A program made the position numbers and the translations under genes. From assembly GCA_038277395.1 (NCBI GenBank), contig CM076194.1, forward strand, positions 177,218,467 to 177,282,466: 64,000 bases of DNA. Reading direction: 5' to 3'. The notes under the pieces were generated by a model. It was not told the DNA's origin. It did no database searches and saw nothing but the letters and a program-made list of their open reading frames with translations. Positions within the stretch are counted from its first letter, which is position 1. Each line of letters begins with the position of its first letter. The DNA comes from Dryocosmus kuriphilus. Lineage: Eukaryota; Arthropoda; Insecta; Hymenoptera; Cynipidae. Shown here piece by piece: positions 45,561-58,431 of this stretch.

Positions 45561-46283
45561 AGCTGTTCAACAAGGTTGGTTGCTAGAGAGAACGATCAGC
45601 GACCCGTGTTGGAGTGCTTTCGTGGGACAAGTATGTTGTTTGAATGAGCAGCTTGCGACTTCTGGATTGATATAAAATCTGTACCTTTTCATACGCGTCC
45701 TATCCTTTTTTGTATCATATAAATTCCTTAATATCTGGTAATGTAACAAGACAGGAATCAAACGAGTCAAACTTACCCCGAAAGGGAAACAGCTTAATGG
45801 TGTGATAGTAATAATAAAGAATATCTACCTGTCATCTGAGCAGTTTCTTTATTTGTAAAGAAAACATACATTCTTATCGTTATTACAGCTGCGTCCTTCT
45901 TGATCGGATACATTTAATATAGTTACTGGTATTAAACAATTCTAAATAAGAAAGCTGCATCAGGTAGAAGTAGTTAATAATAGCATTTCGTAACTGGCAC
46001 TTCGATTTGCTTTTACGCACACAACAAACCACCAGCACATTTGGTCTTTTTACTTTGCATGTACGCTTGCTTTTTGTTTCCCTCTAAAATTCGAAAAAAA
46101 ATCGCGACAGCATTACCTTCTGTGGATGTTAACCGTTTATCAAATTTCATTGATCTAATATTATATGTGTATACAAATGTAGAGGTTAAAAATCTCTGTA
46201 ATTAATCACTGAGATTTCATGTGATAGTGTTCGAATCTTTATTGCTAATTGCACTTACAGATGAACTTTACTTTTCTTTACAG
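45561..46283. other. Unassigned sequence
   Basis: No coding region is recognised. The 3' end (46,262-46,283) is a pyrimidine-rich acceptor-like tract ahead of the exon at 46,284. Confidence 0.3.
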
Positions 46284-46478
46284 TGGCACCACTGTCTCCC
46301 TTGAAAATGGCCGATTATAGATTGGTTTCTCTTGACGGATTGAACCACATCTGTAGTAAGAAGATTGACTGGCCGTCCGCAACTATTCACATCATCGAAA
46401 ACCCCATACCAGAAGCGATTGTTTGCTAAATATCACAACACAATTATTGTATCGTTTTAATTTGTACAAAATAATAAA
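46284..46478 (+). CDS. Candidate 3'-terminal exon with polyadenylation signal
   Basis: A good acceptor (TTTACTTTTCTTTACAG ending 46,283) precedes an open frame in phase from 46,286: APLSPLKMADYRLVSLDG, then LNHICSKKIDWPSAT and ENPIPEAIVC, with TAA at 46,427-46,429. An AATAAA signal follows at 46,473-46,478. Acceptor, ~47 codons, stop and poly-A signal together look like the last exon of a host gene. No domain is recognised and no upstream exon was found, so this remains tentative. Confidence 0.35.
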
Positions 46479-47715
46479 ATTTTCATTTTCTAGCGTAACG
46501 ATATCAAATAATCAGGTGTCAACAATATCCGATAAAACATCGTCAAAAGACATCTGAATTTTTTCCTGGACAAAGATAGATTTGCTAGCTTGATGCAAAA
46601 TTGCATGCAATCTTCTTAGGAACGCAAGGTTATACTAATATTCCTATTTTATTAGAAAAATTAGAATGCTGAAGGACGCAAAGTAGGGCGATGCATTGGG
46701 AACTCAAATTAATTATATTAAAAGATTTTTTTAAAAAACCTAAACATGCTTTAAAAAGATTTCTCAATTGGTATCACATTTTTTATATTTATGCGAGTGT
46801 GATATAAAAAAACTATTTTTAACATGGCCATTTATTTTGAAAGCAGTCCTCTGCATTCTGCTATTATTAATGTAGACAATTTATGAATACGTACTCAATC
46901 ACACACTTGCGCACTTTCGCGCAAAGTGTTCAATAGAAATTTTTTTTTTATAAAACAATTCTTTCAAATGATCAAAATTTTTTAATAAAGAAATGATGTG
47001 ACAAAAGCATGGTATTAGTGTGTAAATCCTCTCTTCCTCAGCAAAAGAGGATTTCTTAGTTTCCCCTATTTCGACGTAAAAACTGCAAACACCTCTATCT
47101 TCTTGAACCGTTGTCGGACTTTTCGATTAATTTCAATTTGTCAGTGATAATAATTATTTACTTGAATGCTGGGTTGTTCTTCGAAAATTTCATAACCAAA
47201 CTTGATCTTGAGTTGACTAAGAAACGTAATTAAAGCTTGATATATTAATCCTTATGATACGTTACTTGTTTATTCATACATTATTTTTCTTGAATATAGT
47301 AAGAACGACTCAAACATTTATGGAAACACTGTGTCTTAGTTTTTAACTGAAATTAAGTGTCAAAATGAAAATATAAAAAAGAGCCTCCATGCGCGAAGCC
47401 AAATCAGAACTTCATCGAATGGTTAAATATCAAATATTTCTATAAGGAATACGTTTGGTGGTGAAAACGAAAATACTGTGTGGGAATTTCTTGATACATA
47501 CTTCAATACATGTTTGTTTTATAGCGCTAATGACGAATATGACATTGATAATAATTTATACCAGGGTGAACTTCGTTAAGGAAATAAATTCAAAAAATAT
47601 ATTTTTACTATTATTGTTATATGTAAGTAGGTATAAAATTGAACACTCTACAGTACCGATTTTTGGTCAAATTTCAATATATGTTTTCTGAAATCTTTTT
47701 AAAAAATTGTATAAT
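46479..47715. other. AT-rich sequence, nothing recognised
   Basis: No coding or repeat structure I can support. One hydrophobic frame at 47,455-47,691 follows AT-richness. Confidence 0.3.
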
Positions 47716-48650
47716 TTGTATTATAGAAATTATGAGATCCTTTATACATTAGCCCCCCTCCTCCCAATATTTTTTAATATTTATCAATATGGATTCAAAT
47801 GCGCTCGAAATGCACTCAAATGAACCCGCAATTAAAAATTTTGCGCCACAAAATTGTAGGAGTCATTAAAAGCGATTATTACTTTTTTTTTGCTTAAACG
47901 ATACATTATCATCATAAAAATAAGTTACTGTTCGATTTATAGCGAAAAAATGTTTTTTGCCGACTTTGAGCGTATAACGTAAGCCTACCTTTGTTCGTTC
48001 AGTTGCTTTTCTGCTTTTCGTAAAACTTTAAACGCGTTTTTCTCAAAACAGCTTTTTTCTAATTGGCGTGACAAATAACTTCCACAATTTTCATCAGATT
48101 GACTTAAAATTTTAAAATCGACTTTCTAATTGCATGTCGCAGAGAAGTACGTACGGAATTTTTGATTAACTAAAAACTTTACATTTTATGAGCAGTTTTA
48201 TACGAAATTTTTCACTGGAAATTCACCTGCCAGCTTCAAATGCCTACCATTTTCGAAAAAATCAATATTTTCAAAATTCCATATGTACTTCTCTATGTAT
48301 ACTTATGTGGATTAATGAGGGTTTTCTTGTTTTGTTCTGGGTCAAAAATTGTAGATGCCAAATTTCACGCCGTGGAGGGCCTAAAAAAAGATACAGAAAG
48401 CAAATGGAAATAGTCGGCCATTTTGTCTAAAAAAACAAAGAAAAAATATTTTTTTATTATCTAGATAGTTGAACTAAATAGATATGTAATTATTTTTGTA
48501 AATAAATTACTTTTTTATGCAAAAAAAATTGTTAAATATGCACAAGATTTTGTACCCGCTACTGTGGCCTTATCCCGTAAGGAGGAGGGGGGCTGGTGAA
48601 ATGCTACCCCCCGCCCCCTTCAAAATCACAATTTTGAAGTACATCATTTC
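47716..48650. repeat. Dispersed repeat related to the ends of the 3.2-kb unit
   Basis: The segment at 47,730-47,845 (CGAAATGCACTCAAATG and its neighbours) is the reverse complement of 55,085-55,205 and 58,290-58,410. The GC-rich piece at about 48,585-48,625 resembles 55,010-55,050. The copies near 55.0 and 58.2 kb appear to be shortened versions of the same ~0.9-kb element. Confidence 0.5.
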
Positions 48651-48883
48651 GAAAAACTTCAAATGTGCTCATATCCACCATAAAAAACTTAAATTTTTTT
48701 TAGAAATATGCCAGATATTGACGGATTAACACTTTTCAAAGTGATAAAACCAAATTTAAAGAATTGAGTTAAATTGTATCGAAAACTTCTAATTCGACCA
48801 AGTTTTAAATGCTCTCAAAGGCATTAGGATTTCAAATGTGCTTATTATAATAGAATCCCGAAGACTACATGCACTTCCGTTGG

Positions 48884-48897
48884 GGGGGGGGGGGGGG
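48884..48897. repeat. Homopolymer G tract
   Basis: Run of about 14-16 G, possibly length-uncertain. Confidence 0.8.
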
Positions 48898-49296
48898 TGG
48901 CTAGAGACGCGGTATCCATATCACCCAATCTAATTAATATAACGGGATTGCGCCTAAGTGGTTTCAAAATATGTACTCTAAATAATCTAATATGCATCAC
49001 CAAAAAAAAGTAGCTACGCTCAATTACTAGGCCTTGTAATCACTACTAAACTTTCGTCCGGGAATCAGTGACGCATTAAACATCCCTGGAGTTCTTATCA
49101 ACATATCGAAATGGCACTTGCACCATTCGATTGCACTTCAAAGGCGCTCAGATGCGCCTGGGAGTCGATTATGTACTGTTTCCACTTTCATTTACACCTC
49201 CGCTTTTTCGAAATTTACTTCGCTTCCCAATGAATGATAAAGGATTCAAAGGAATTAAGCGTAATTGAAATCTGGAATTCGTGTTGAATCTGGTCG

Positions 49297-49822
49297 CAGT
49301 AAAAAAGAAGGTATTGAGAAGAATAAAGAAGAATACGCTAAGAGCCATAGTGAATCCCGGTTTGCGACAATTTCGAATTGGAAGTATGTAGCAATTCATG
49401 CGAATTCGAGACAAAGTGATTGAATCGACGAAACATTTCGAAAAGAGAGAATTCTTTTTAATTCGACGGATCGAATTCACGTGAACGCTTGTCAATACGT
49501 CTCAATTCGAGAGAGTAAAAGAAACACTCTAATTCTTTACAATTCGACGGCTCGAATTCATGTGAACGCTGGTCAATACTTCTCAGTTCGAGAGAGTGAA
49601 AGACACACTCTAATTCTTTTTAATTCTTCAGGTGGAATTCACACTAAGTAACAATTTATTCTTTCCAATTCGTACGCTGTCATCGATATTATGCTTGACC
49701 TTGATCACGTATTAGATTTCCATGCTGCTCAGTTCTTCTCAATGCGAATCAATTCTTTTCGTCGAATCAGAAAGAAAAATTGAAAAGAACCTTAATTCTT
49801 CTCAATTCGACTTTCTTTACTG
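49297..49822. mobile_element. TIR element (MITE-like) with internal 81-bp repeats
   Basis: The left end CAGTAAAAAAGAAGG and the right end (inverse of CAGTAAAGAAAGTCG) continue as related inverted sequence around TTGAGAAGAAT. Inside, an ~81-bp unit with TTCGACGG and GTGAACGCT(T/G)GTCAATAC repeats about 2.2 times (49,451-49,630). The interior is rich in GAATTC/AATTC motifs. Confidence 0.65.
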
Positions 49823-50398
49823 GGGTTTCTGAACCCTCTTTTGGGGATTGAGGGGAATAGACAGATACAAAATTGGAATTTCTTTCTATTCGTGACATAA
49901 AATTAATTATTTAGTTAAAAAAGGACTTAGGTGTATTGAAACATACTCGATTTAATGCAATTGGAAATAGATGTGGAATTGAAGTGGATATAGATATTTC
50001 ACATGGAATAATGAATTTGTTACCAATAAAAGCTTTTCAAGTTAAAATTGTACTGATTATACGCGTATAAATAAAAGGAATATCAAATCCCATACTTCGA
50101 CTCAAGTATTTTGAAGTTTTCAATAGAGCCTGATCAGAAAAAAAAAAGACTTTAGATTGTAATGTATTTTGAGGTTATATTTTCACGGCCACACTTTTCA
50201 ACTCTTCAAAAAATAAAAGTTCGTAAATCTCCAGATGAATTTTAGATTCCTCTTGTAGCACAAACACATTATCTTTCACCTTTCCCTAGAAAAGCTTTAA
50301 TTAATAACCAACTTAACCTAAAAATGGGACGTGCGTCAGACGTTCAATAAAGTCGCACATCCAGAGGTACCACGTAAGAGTCGAAGATAGGCAAAATA
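49823..50398. other. AT-rich sequence, nothing recognised
   Basis: No coding signal. Confidence 0.3.
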
Positions 50399-50712
50399 TT
50401 GACGCCTCCTATTCATATAATGCTAACTCAACTGTCAATGTACTTTATTTACAACTCGATCTTGCATGCAACGTAATTCAAACTCGAGATTCGGTACAAT
50501 ATGAGTCTAACTGACGCGGACGTGCAATATAATTCCAGCTCACGTGTGTGCGAAATGAGTGGGCTGGCACTATATACTATATATTGCACGCCGCGTAGGT
50601 AGGAAGCATATTGCACCGAATCTCGAGTTGGAATTACTTTCCATGCAAGATCGAGTTGGAATTATAATACATTGAAGCTTGAGTTAGCATTATATGAATA
50701 GGAGGTGTCGAT
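50399..50712. mobile_element. Palindromic MITE (~314 bp)
   Basis: GACGCCTCCTATTCATATAA at 50,401 is matched in reverse complement, ending near 50,709. Further paired blocks (TCGATCTTGCATG with CATGCAAGATCGA; ACTCGAGATTCGGT with ACCGAATCTCGAGT) make nearly the whole element fold back. Confidence 0.85.
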
Positions 50713-51929
50713 ATGTATTTATATTTATATTACAAATTATGTATTGCATATCACCTATTCCTTATTATCTGTTTAAATTTTATTAATTTTTTTGCTAAAA
50801 TATATAGAAAAACACTTAAATGTTATGTTGATAATTTAAGAGTCTTTGGAATTCACTGGTACTTTTGTAGCAACGGAATTCTTGTTTTATTTTATATAAA
50901 TCAAGAGTTTATTTACATAATACGTGTTGATCTCTTGACATATATTTGAAGACTGTCAATCTAACGTTGCAGCTGACAGAACAAAACAATATATATGCCT
51001 TTGGAATCTATTTGATTATTTACTACCACAGTTCGGCCAATCCTGACTATAATTCGTCTCGGATATCATTTCGCAGATTTTTTTACAATTGCATATGTTC
51101 CGTTAAACACGAGAATAAATGCTTTTGAGTTTTGATGCTTTAGGAGTATTATAAATATTTCTGAACATTCAGAAGACATTCTCTTTTTAAAATTCCTTTC
51201 AGCATCAAAACGAACAAAAATCACTAGGAGTCTTCGGCATTGTGTTAAAACTGAAACTGAAATTCAATTACGGCAGAAAATACATATTCAAAAAATGAAG
51301 TGACAGAAATTCTTGCTGTTTCTTCAAAAAAAATTATAATTAAGAAACAAATCTCAAATTTTCGAGGGCTGTGAAGAAGAAATGATTAAAACTTCGTGAT
51401 TTCTTTTAAAATCACACATTCCAAACTTTCTGCATACAGCAATCCTCAGAATTTCCGCAATAGGAACGACGTTAAAGTACACAATTGTCCTTTGCGTTTT
51501 AAAGACAGGAACGACATTAAAGCACACAGCAATAAGACACTGAACGTACACAACAGATCAATGGCAGGGTATACAGCAATTTTTTGCTCCTTCAAAACTC
51601 TTCAGTTTTATTATTCCAGTCTTCAAGCGAAAAAATGTCCTGCAGATAGCTCTATTTTTTGACTCCTCAAAAAAGTTTTCACATTTGTCTAGCACATAGC
51701 TTACTTCGATCGAAAAACGTTGACAGGAAGAATTATATTTATAATTTTTGATTAAAGATGACCGATGCTCAAGCTCATATCCCACTTCTGATACTTTAGG
51801 AACGGAATTCTTGATTATGTGCAAATAATGAAACGTTTATTTTATATAAATTAAAAGTTACTATTATTATACAATAGATATGTCTTTGTAATCTATTTGA
51901 TTAATTGCTACCACACTTTTAATAACACT
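50713..51929. other. AT-rich sequence with minor internal repeat
   Basis: No gene recognised. Around 51,465-51,525 a short phrase (GGAACGAC(G/A)TTAAAG(T/C)ACAC) repeats twice. Confidence 0.3.
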
Positions 51930-53645
51930 GGTATACACGGGTCGTGCACATGAAAAGTGACTATGTGTTTTCGGTAGATTTTTTTTCCACTGAACGCGAA
52001 TTTGAGCTGAAAAGTTCTCCATCGCGTCAATTTTTTGAGAAAATGGGTGTTGAAACCCTCCGAAAAGGCGTTTTTGGCCACTTTTGGATAACTGTGGGTA
52101 CCAAGCTCGACGTCGTAGAACCTTCCAAAATATCTCAAACTGAAGCTTTTCATTCGTCTTTCGACAGTAATAAACCAAAATTTGATCACATATGGCCTTG
52201 AAGCCTTAAGTGCCTTTAAATGTAGTGGTGTCAGTGGTTGCGCACGCACCAAGTGTGTACACATGGCCGTATTTTTGAGGATCAGAGAACATGGAATTTA
52301 TCCATTTTTGGTTATAAATTTGATTTTGATTCAAATTTAAAGTCACCTGAAACACTCCGCAATAGAGTGTACGCAAATTGCACCCTTAATAATCAACCCT
52401 TATGTCGATTAATGTACACTTATTTTTTTTGTAATGGTTACAATTTTTGTAGAGTTCCCAGTGAAAAAACTGGGACAGAGGTGGTCTGTGGTGGCACTAC
52501 CAAACAACCCCTGGATGGATAGGTGTACAGTTTACCCTATAGAAACAACCCTTGAGTCGATTAGTTCACCTCATCTCAGTTTTCGAAGTCAGAAAATGAA
52601 AAGAATGGTATCAACTCACAATTCATATGCAGATTAACCATAGAAACATCGGTTCCCTCCCCTTGAATTAATTATCCCATAAAGAACCTCTTTAGAACAA
52701 CTCTTGAGTCAATTATTTCACCCTATCTCAGTTTGTGATAGTAAGAAAATATTTGTTGGAGAAGGAGGCATATGCATCTAAGAAATACTTTGCGATCATT
52801 CGTTATCCGGAATGTCTGGTTCGTCAGTCAATTGTTTGGTTGCTCTATTGTCATCTTTTGTTTTGTCTGAATCATTCATTTCGTCAGTTATTTGTTCTTA
52901 TTCCTCGTTTTATCTAAGTCAATGACGATGTTTCTATGGTTGATCTGTGTATGAACTGTGAGCTGATACCATTCGTTTTATTTTTTGACTTCAAAAACTG
53001 AGATGAAGTAAACTAATCGACTGAAGGATTGGTTTTATAGAGCATAATGTACATCTTTCCATCCGGGAGTTGTTTGGTGGTGCCTATATAGACCAGCCCT
53101 ATTTCAGTTTTTCACTGGAAACTCTTCAAAAATTGTAATCATCACAAAAAAGGTAAGGGTACATTAATCGACATAAGGGTTGATTATTATTAAGGGTTCA
53201 ATGTGGATATATTCCATCACGGAGTGTTCTGGATGCTTCTAGACTTGAACCAGAATCAAATTTATACACGAAAATTGATAAATTCCATGTTCTCTGATGC
53301 TCAGAAGTACGGTCAAGTGCACACACTTGGTGCTTGCGCGACCACTGAAACCACTACGTTCAAAAGCACACAGCGCTTCGAAGTGAGAAGATATCGAAGC
53401 TTGGTTTATTGGGCTCGAAAGGGCAATTGATGGGCCTTAATGTGAGATATTTTTGAAGGTTCTATGGCTTCGGGGTTGGTACCCACGGATATCTGAAGGT
53501 GGGCAAAAACGCCTTTTTGGGGGGTTTTAACCAACATTTTCTCAAAAACTTGACATGATGGATAACTTTTGAGTCCAGATTCGTGTTCAGCGCAAAATAA
53601 TCTATCAAAAATACCTAGTCACTTCCCATATGCAGACCGAAAGTT
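51930..53645. mobile_element. Large foldback element (~1.7 kb)
   Basis: The left ~700 bp is repeated in inverse in the right ~700 bp. Landmark pairs: AGTGACTATGTG (51,957) with the inverse of TACCTAGTCACTTC (53,610), the pair around 52,250 and 53,320, and the pair around 52,645 and 52,925. The loop is about 52,660-52,915. The arms have diverged by perhaps a fifth, so this is old. No coding capacity. Confidence 0.8.
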
Positions 53646-55232
53646 GAAATTTGCAGACCAGTGTGATCATCACACAATTTCTGTCTTGAAATTGGTCCAC
53701 ACTGATATTCTACGGGATACCTCTATCTTTCTCATAAATAACCTTCAATTCCAATTACAGAATTTCCAAAAACATAACCTTAAAAAAACATGACCAAACA
53801 TAACCTTCCAAAAAGGTCCAGAAGAATTAATACGAATAGAATGAGGCATTCCGCTCATTGATTACATTCGGGATCGACATGATTCAGACCTACCAAAACA
53901 CTCCCGAATCCGGAAAGATCCACACGGAGAAAAAGGTTTAGTTAGGCCAACGAGGATCCTAGTACGCGCTACTAGACAGTGTAGTTAAATATGAACTAAC
54001 AAGCTATCTAGTTGCGCGCGCCAGACAGTTCAGTTAGACTCTGTGTAGTTAGGCGTACAAGGCATCGGGTGCGAGTTACTTGACAACTAGTACGGCCAAC
54101 GTTTTCATGGGTAGTGGGGCTAACTAGCTGTCTAGTAAAAGTGACCGAACATTTAGTACGGCCAACGTTTTCGTGGGTAGTGGGGCAAAGTAGCTGTTTA
54201 GTAAAAGTTACCGAACATTTAGTTAGGCCTACGTTCCTATGTTTTGTTGACTTAACTAGATTTCTGGTCAAATTATGTAGCGTCTCGTCGGGCGTTATTC
54301 GATCCAAATACTTACTTTACACATAAAGGGATTCAATTTAAGAAAAAAACGAGGAACAAATATGATTTTTATGAACGAAATTATTATTAAGAAGAAGAAA
54401 AAAGTCCACTCATCTTTGAAGACAGACTTATACGAGGATAAGTTCGACAAATCCAATAGTTTGTCTACTTCAGCGTCACAAAATTCACTCATTTTATATA
54501 ATAGATAGAAATACAACACAAACAACACTAGGCTAAGCTATCTTATATTTTTAACTAGAATAGAAATAACACTATGCTATACTATACTATATTTTTAACT
54601 AAATTGATCAATAAATACAAATAACACACGAAAATCGAACGAAAATGTACGCGTCGTCAAAAGAAACTGAAGATGGTGACGCCGAAAATTAAGCAGACAT
54701 GCTAGAGGGTATTCGGTAAAGGGTGTGAAGGCAGCATCGAAGAGAAAATAAAGTAGTGGGGGACTACTGTTTACTAGATGTCTAGTTACGGACACTAGTC
54801 ACCACTACTAGACGGATCGGTTAGATTTACTACACCACTTACTAAAAGTTTAGTAAGCCGTACGAAGCATCTGTCTTAAATTTACTAAACGCGCGTAACT
54901 AGATTCGTCTAGTTGGCCTAACTAAACCTTTTTCTCCGTGCACGAATCGGATTTAAATCCTGGCACCGATTACTTTATTACATTAATTTTTATATTGTAA
55001 TTTCTAGGGTGGGTAGCATTGAAATAGCACCGCCCCCCTGCACCCTAACACTTTTAATATCTCACACAGTTTTATGTTACATAATGTTTAATTGGTGGTG
55101 CATTTGAGTGCATTTCGAGCGAATTCGATTCCATATGAGTAGATATTAAAAAGCAGCGGGGTAGGACGGGGCTAATGCAACGGAGCTCATAATTTTTATA
55201 ATATAAAGTATACATTTTTTTTTAAATGTCAG
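52038..55232. repeat. 3.2-kb tandem duplication, unit 1
   Basis: Nearly identical to 55,233-58,431 at an offset of 3,194-3,195 bp. Differences seen are mostly single-base indels in short homopolymers (for example near 52,460 and 55,655). The unit includes most of the foldback element and the complete TIR element at 53,927-54,944. Confidence 0.95.
53927..54944. mobile_element. ~1-kb TIR element, copy 1
   Basis: Ends CACGGAGAAAAAGGTTTAGT and its inverse ACTAAACCTTTTTCTCCGTG; the terminal repeats extend to about 30 bp (including TTAGGCCAAC). The subterminal DNA is dense in CTAG-containing motifs on both sides. An internal ~66-bp repeat with GGCCAACGTTTTC(A/G)TGGGTAGT occurs twice plus a partial (54,090-54,235). 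No transposase frame is seen, so it is non-autonomous. Confidence 0.8.
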
Positions 55233-58200
55233 GGAAAATGGGTGTTGAAACCCTCCGAAAAGGCGTTTTTGGCCACTTTTGGATAACTGTGGGTACCAAG
55301 CTCGACGTCGTAGAACCTTCCAAAATATCTCAAACTGAAGCTTTTCATTCGTCTTTCGACAGTAATAAACCAAAATTTGATCACATATGGCCTTGAAGCC
55401 TTAAGTGCCTTTAAATGTAGTGGTGTCAGTGGTTGCGCACGCACCAAGTGTGTACACATGGCCGTATTTTTGAGGATCAGAGAACATGGAATTTATCCAT
55501 TTTTGGTTATAAATTTGATTTTGATTCAAATTTAAAGTCACCTGAAACACTCCGCAATAGAGTGTACGCAAATTGCACCCTTAATAATCAACCCTTATGT
55601 CGATTAATGTACACTTATTTTTTTTGTAATGGTTACAATTTTTGTAGAGTTCCCAGTGAAAAACTGGGACAGAGGTGGTCTGTGGTGGCACTACCAAACA
55701 ACCCCTGGATGGATAGGTGTACAGTTTACCCTATAGAAACAACCCTTGAGTCGATTAGTTCACCTCATCTCAGTTTTCGAAGTCAGAAAATGAAAAGAAT
55801 GGTATCAACTCACAATTCATATGCAGATTAACCATAGAAACATCGGTTCCCTCCCCTTGAATTAATTATCCCATAAAGAACCTCTTTAGAACAACTCTTG
55901 AGTCAATTATTTCACCCTATCTCAGTTTGTGATAGTAAGAAAATATTTGTTGGAGAAGGAGGCATATGCATCTAAGAAATACTTTGCGATCATTCGTTAT
56001 CCGGAATGTCTGGTTCGTCAGTCAATTGTTTGGTTGCTCTATTGTCATCTTTTGTTTTGTCTGAATCATTCATTTCGTCAGTTATTTGTTCTTATTCCTC
56101 GTTTTATCTAAGTCAATGACGATGTTTCTATGGTTGATCTGTGTATGAACTGTGAGCTGATACCATTCGTTTTATTTTTTGACTTCAAAAACTGAGATGA
56201 AGTAAACTAATCGACTGAAGGATTGGTTTTATAGAGCATAATGTACATCTTTCCATCCGGGAGTTGTTTGGTGGTGCCTATATAGACCAGCCCTATTTCA
56301 GTTTTTCACTGGAAACTCTTCAAAAATTGTAATCATCACAAAAAAGGTAAGGGTACATTAATCGACATAAGGGTTGATTATTATTAAGGGTTCAATGTGG
56401 ATATATTCCATCACGGAGTGTTCTGGATGCTTCTAGACTTGAACCAGAATCAAATTTATACACGAAAATTGATAAATTCCATGTTCTCTGATGCTCAGAA
56501 GTACGGTCAAGTGCACACACTTGGTGCTTGCGCGACCACTGAAACCACTACGTTCAAAAGCACACAGCGCTTCGAAGTGAGAAGATATCGAAGCTTGGTT
56601 TATTGGGCTCGAAAGGGCAATTGATGGGCCTTAATGTGAGATATTTTTGAAGGTTCTATGGCTTCGGGGTTGGTACCCACGGATATCTGAAGGTGGGCAA
56701 AAAACGCCTTTTTGGGGGGTTTTAACCAACATTTTCTCAAAAACTTGACATGATGGATAACTTTTGAGTCCAGATTCGTGTTCAGCGCAAAATAATCTAT
56801 CAAAAATACCTAGTCACTTCCCATATGCAGACCGAAAGTTGAAATTTGCAGACCAGTGTGATCATCACACAATTTCTGTCTTGAAATTGGTCCACACTGA
56901 TATTCTACGGGATACCTCTATCTTTCTCATAAATAACCTTCAATTCCAATTACAGAATTTCCAAAAACATAACCTTAAAAAAACATGACCAAACATAACC
57001 TTCCAAAAAGGTCCAGAAGAATTAATACGAATAGAATGAGGCATTCCGCTCATTGATTACATTCGGGATCGACATGATTCAGACCTACCAAAACACTCCC
57101 GAATCCGGAAAGATCCACACGGAGAAAAAGGTTTAGTTAGGCCAACGAGGATCCTAGTACGCGCTACTAGACAGTGTAGTTAAATATGAACTAACAAGCT
57201 ATCTAGTTGCGCGCGCCAGACAGTTCAGTTAGACTCTGTGTAGTTAGGCGTACAAGGCATCGGGTGCGAGTTACTTGACAACTAGTACGGCCAACGTTTT
57301 CATGGGTAGTGGGGCTAACTAGCTGTCTAGTAAAAGTGACCGAACATTTAGTACGGCCAACGTTTTCGTGGGTAGTGGGGCAAAGTAGCTGTTTAGTAAA
57401 AGTTACCGAACATTTAGTTAGGCCTACGTTCCTATGTTTTGTTGACTTAACTAGATTTCTGGTCAAATTATGTAGCGTCTCGTCGGGCGTTATTCGATCC
57501 AAATACTTACTTTACACATAAAGGGATTCAATTTAAGAAAAAAACGAGGAACAAATATGATTTTTATGAACGAAATTATTATTAAGAAGAAGAAAAAAGT
57601 CCACTCATCTTTGAAGACAGACTTATACGAGGATAAGTTCGACAAATCCAATAGTTTGTCTACTTCAGCGTCACAAAATTCACTCATTTTATATAATAGA
57701 TAGAAATACAACACAAACAACACTAGGCTAAGCTATCTTATATTTTTAACTAGAATAGAAATAACACTATGCTATACTATACTATATTTTTAACTAAATT
57801 GATCAATAAATACAAATAACACACGAAAATCGAACGAAAATGTACGCGTCGTCAAAAGAAACTGAAGATGGTGACGCCGAAAATTAAGCAGACATGCTAG
57901 AGGGTATTCGGTAAAGGGTGTGAAGGCAGCATCGAAGAGAAAAATAAAGTAGTGGGGGACTACTGTTTACTAGATGTCTAGTTACGGACACTAGTCACCA
58001 CTACTAGACGGATCGGTTAGATTTACTACACCACTTACTAAAAGTTTAGTAAGCCGTACGAAGCATCTGTCTTAAATTTACTAAACGCGCGTAACTAGAT
58101 TCGTCTAGTTGGCCTAACTAAACCTTTTTCTCCGTGCACGAATCGGATTTAAATCCTGGCACACCCGATTACTTTATTACATTAATTTTTATATTGTAAT

Positions 58201-58431
58201 TTCTAGGGTGGGTAGCATTGAAATAGCACCGCCCCCTGCACCCTAACACTTTTAATATCTCACACAGTTTTATGTTACATAATGTTTAATTGGTGGTGCA
58301 TTTGAGTGCATTTCGAGCGAATTCGATTCCATATGAGTAGATATTAAAAAGCAGCGGGGTAGGACGGGGCTAATGCAACGGAGCTCATAATTTTTATAAT
58401 ATAAAGTATACATTTTTTTTTAAATGTCAGG
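55233..58431. repeat. 3.2-kb tandem duplication, unit 2
   Basis: Second unit. It starts partway inside the foldback element's left arm (equivalent to 52,038), directly after ATGTCAGG, and ends with the same ATGTCAGG at 58,431. Unit 2 therefore lacks the outer ~100 bp of that arm. Confidence 0.95.
57117..58138. mobile_element. ~1-kb TIR element, copy 2
   Basis: Copy of 53,927-54,944 carried by the tandem duplication, not an independent insertion. Confidence 0.8.

Noticed and set aside
54008..54307. Thr/Arg-rich repetitive frames (54,008-54,307 and 57,203-57,502)
   Set aside because: They arise from the ~66-bp internal repeat of the TIR element and are duplicated with it.
54945..54975. tRNA-like 3' end (ATTTAAATCCTGGCACC) beside the TIR element
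   Set aside because: There is no GTTC T-loop motif and no matching acceptor stem upstream.
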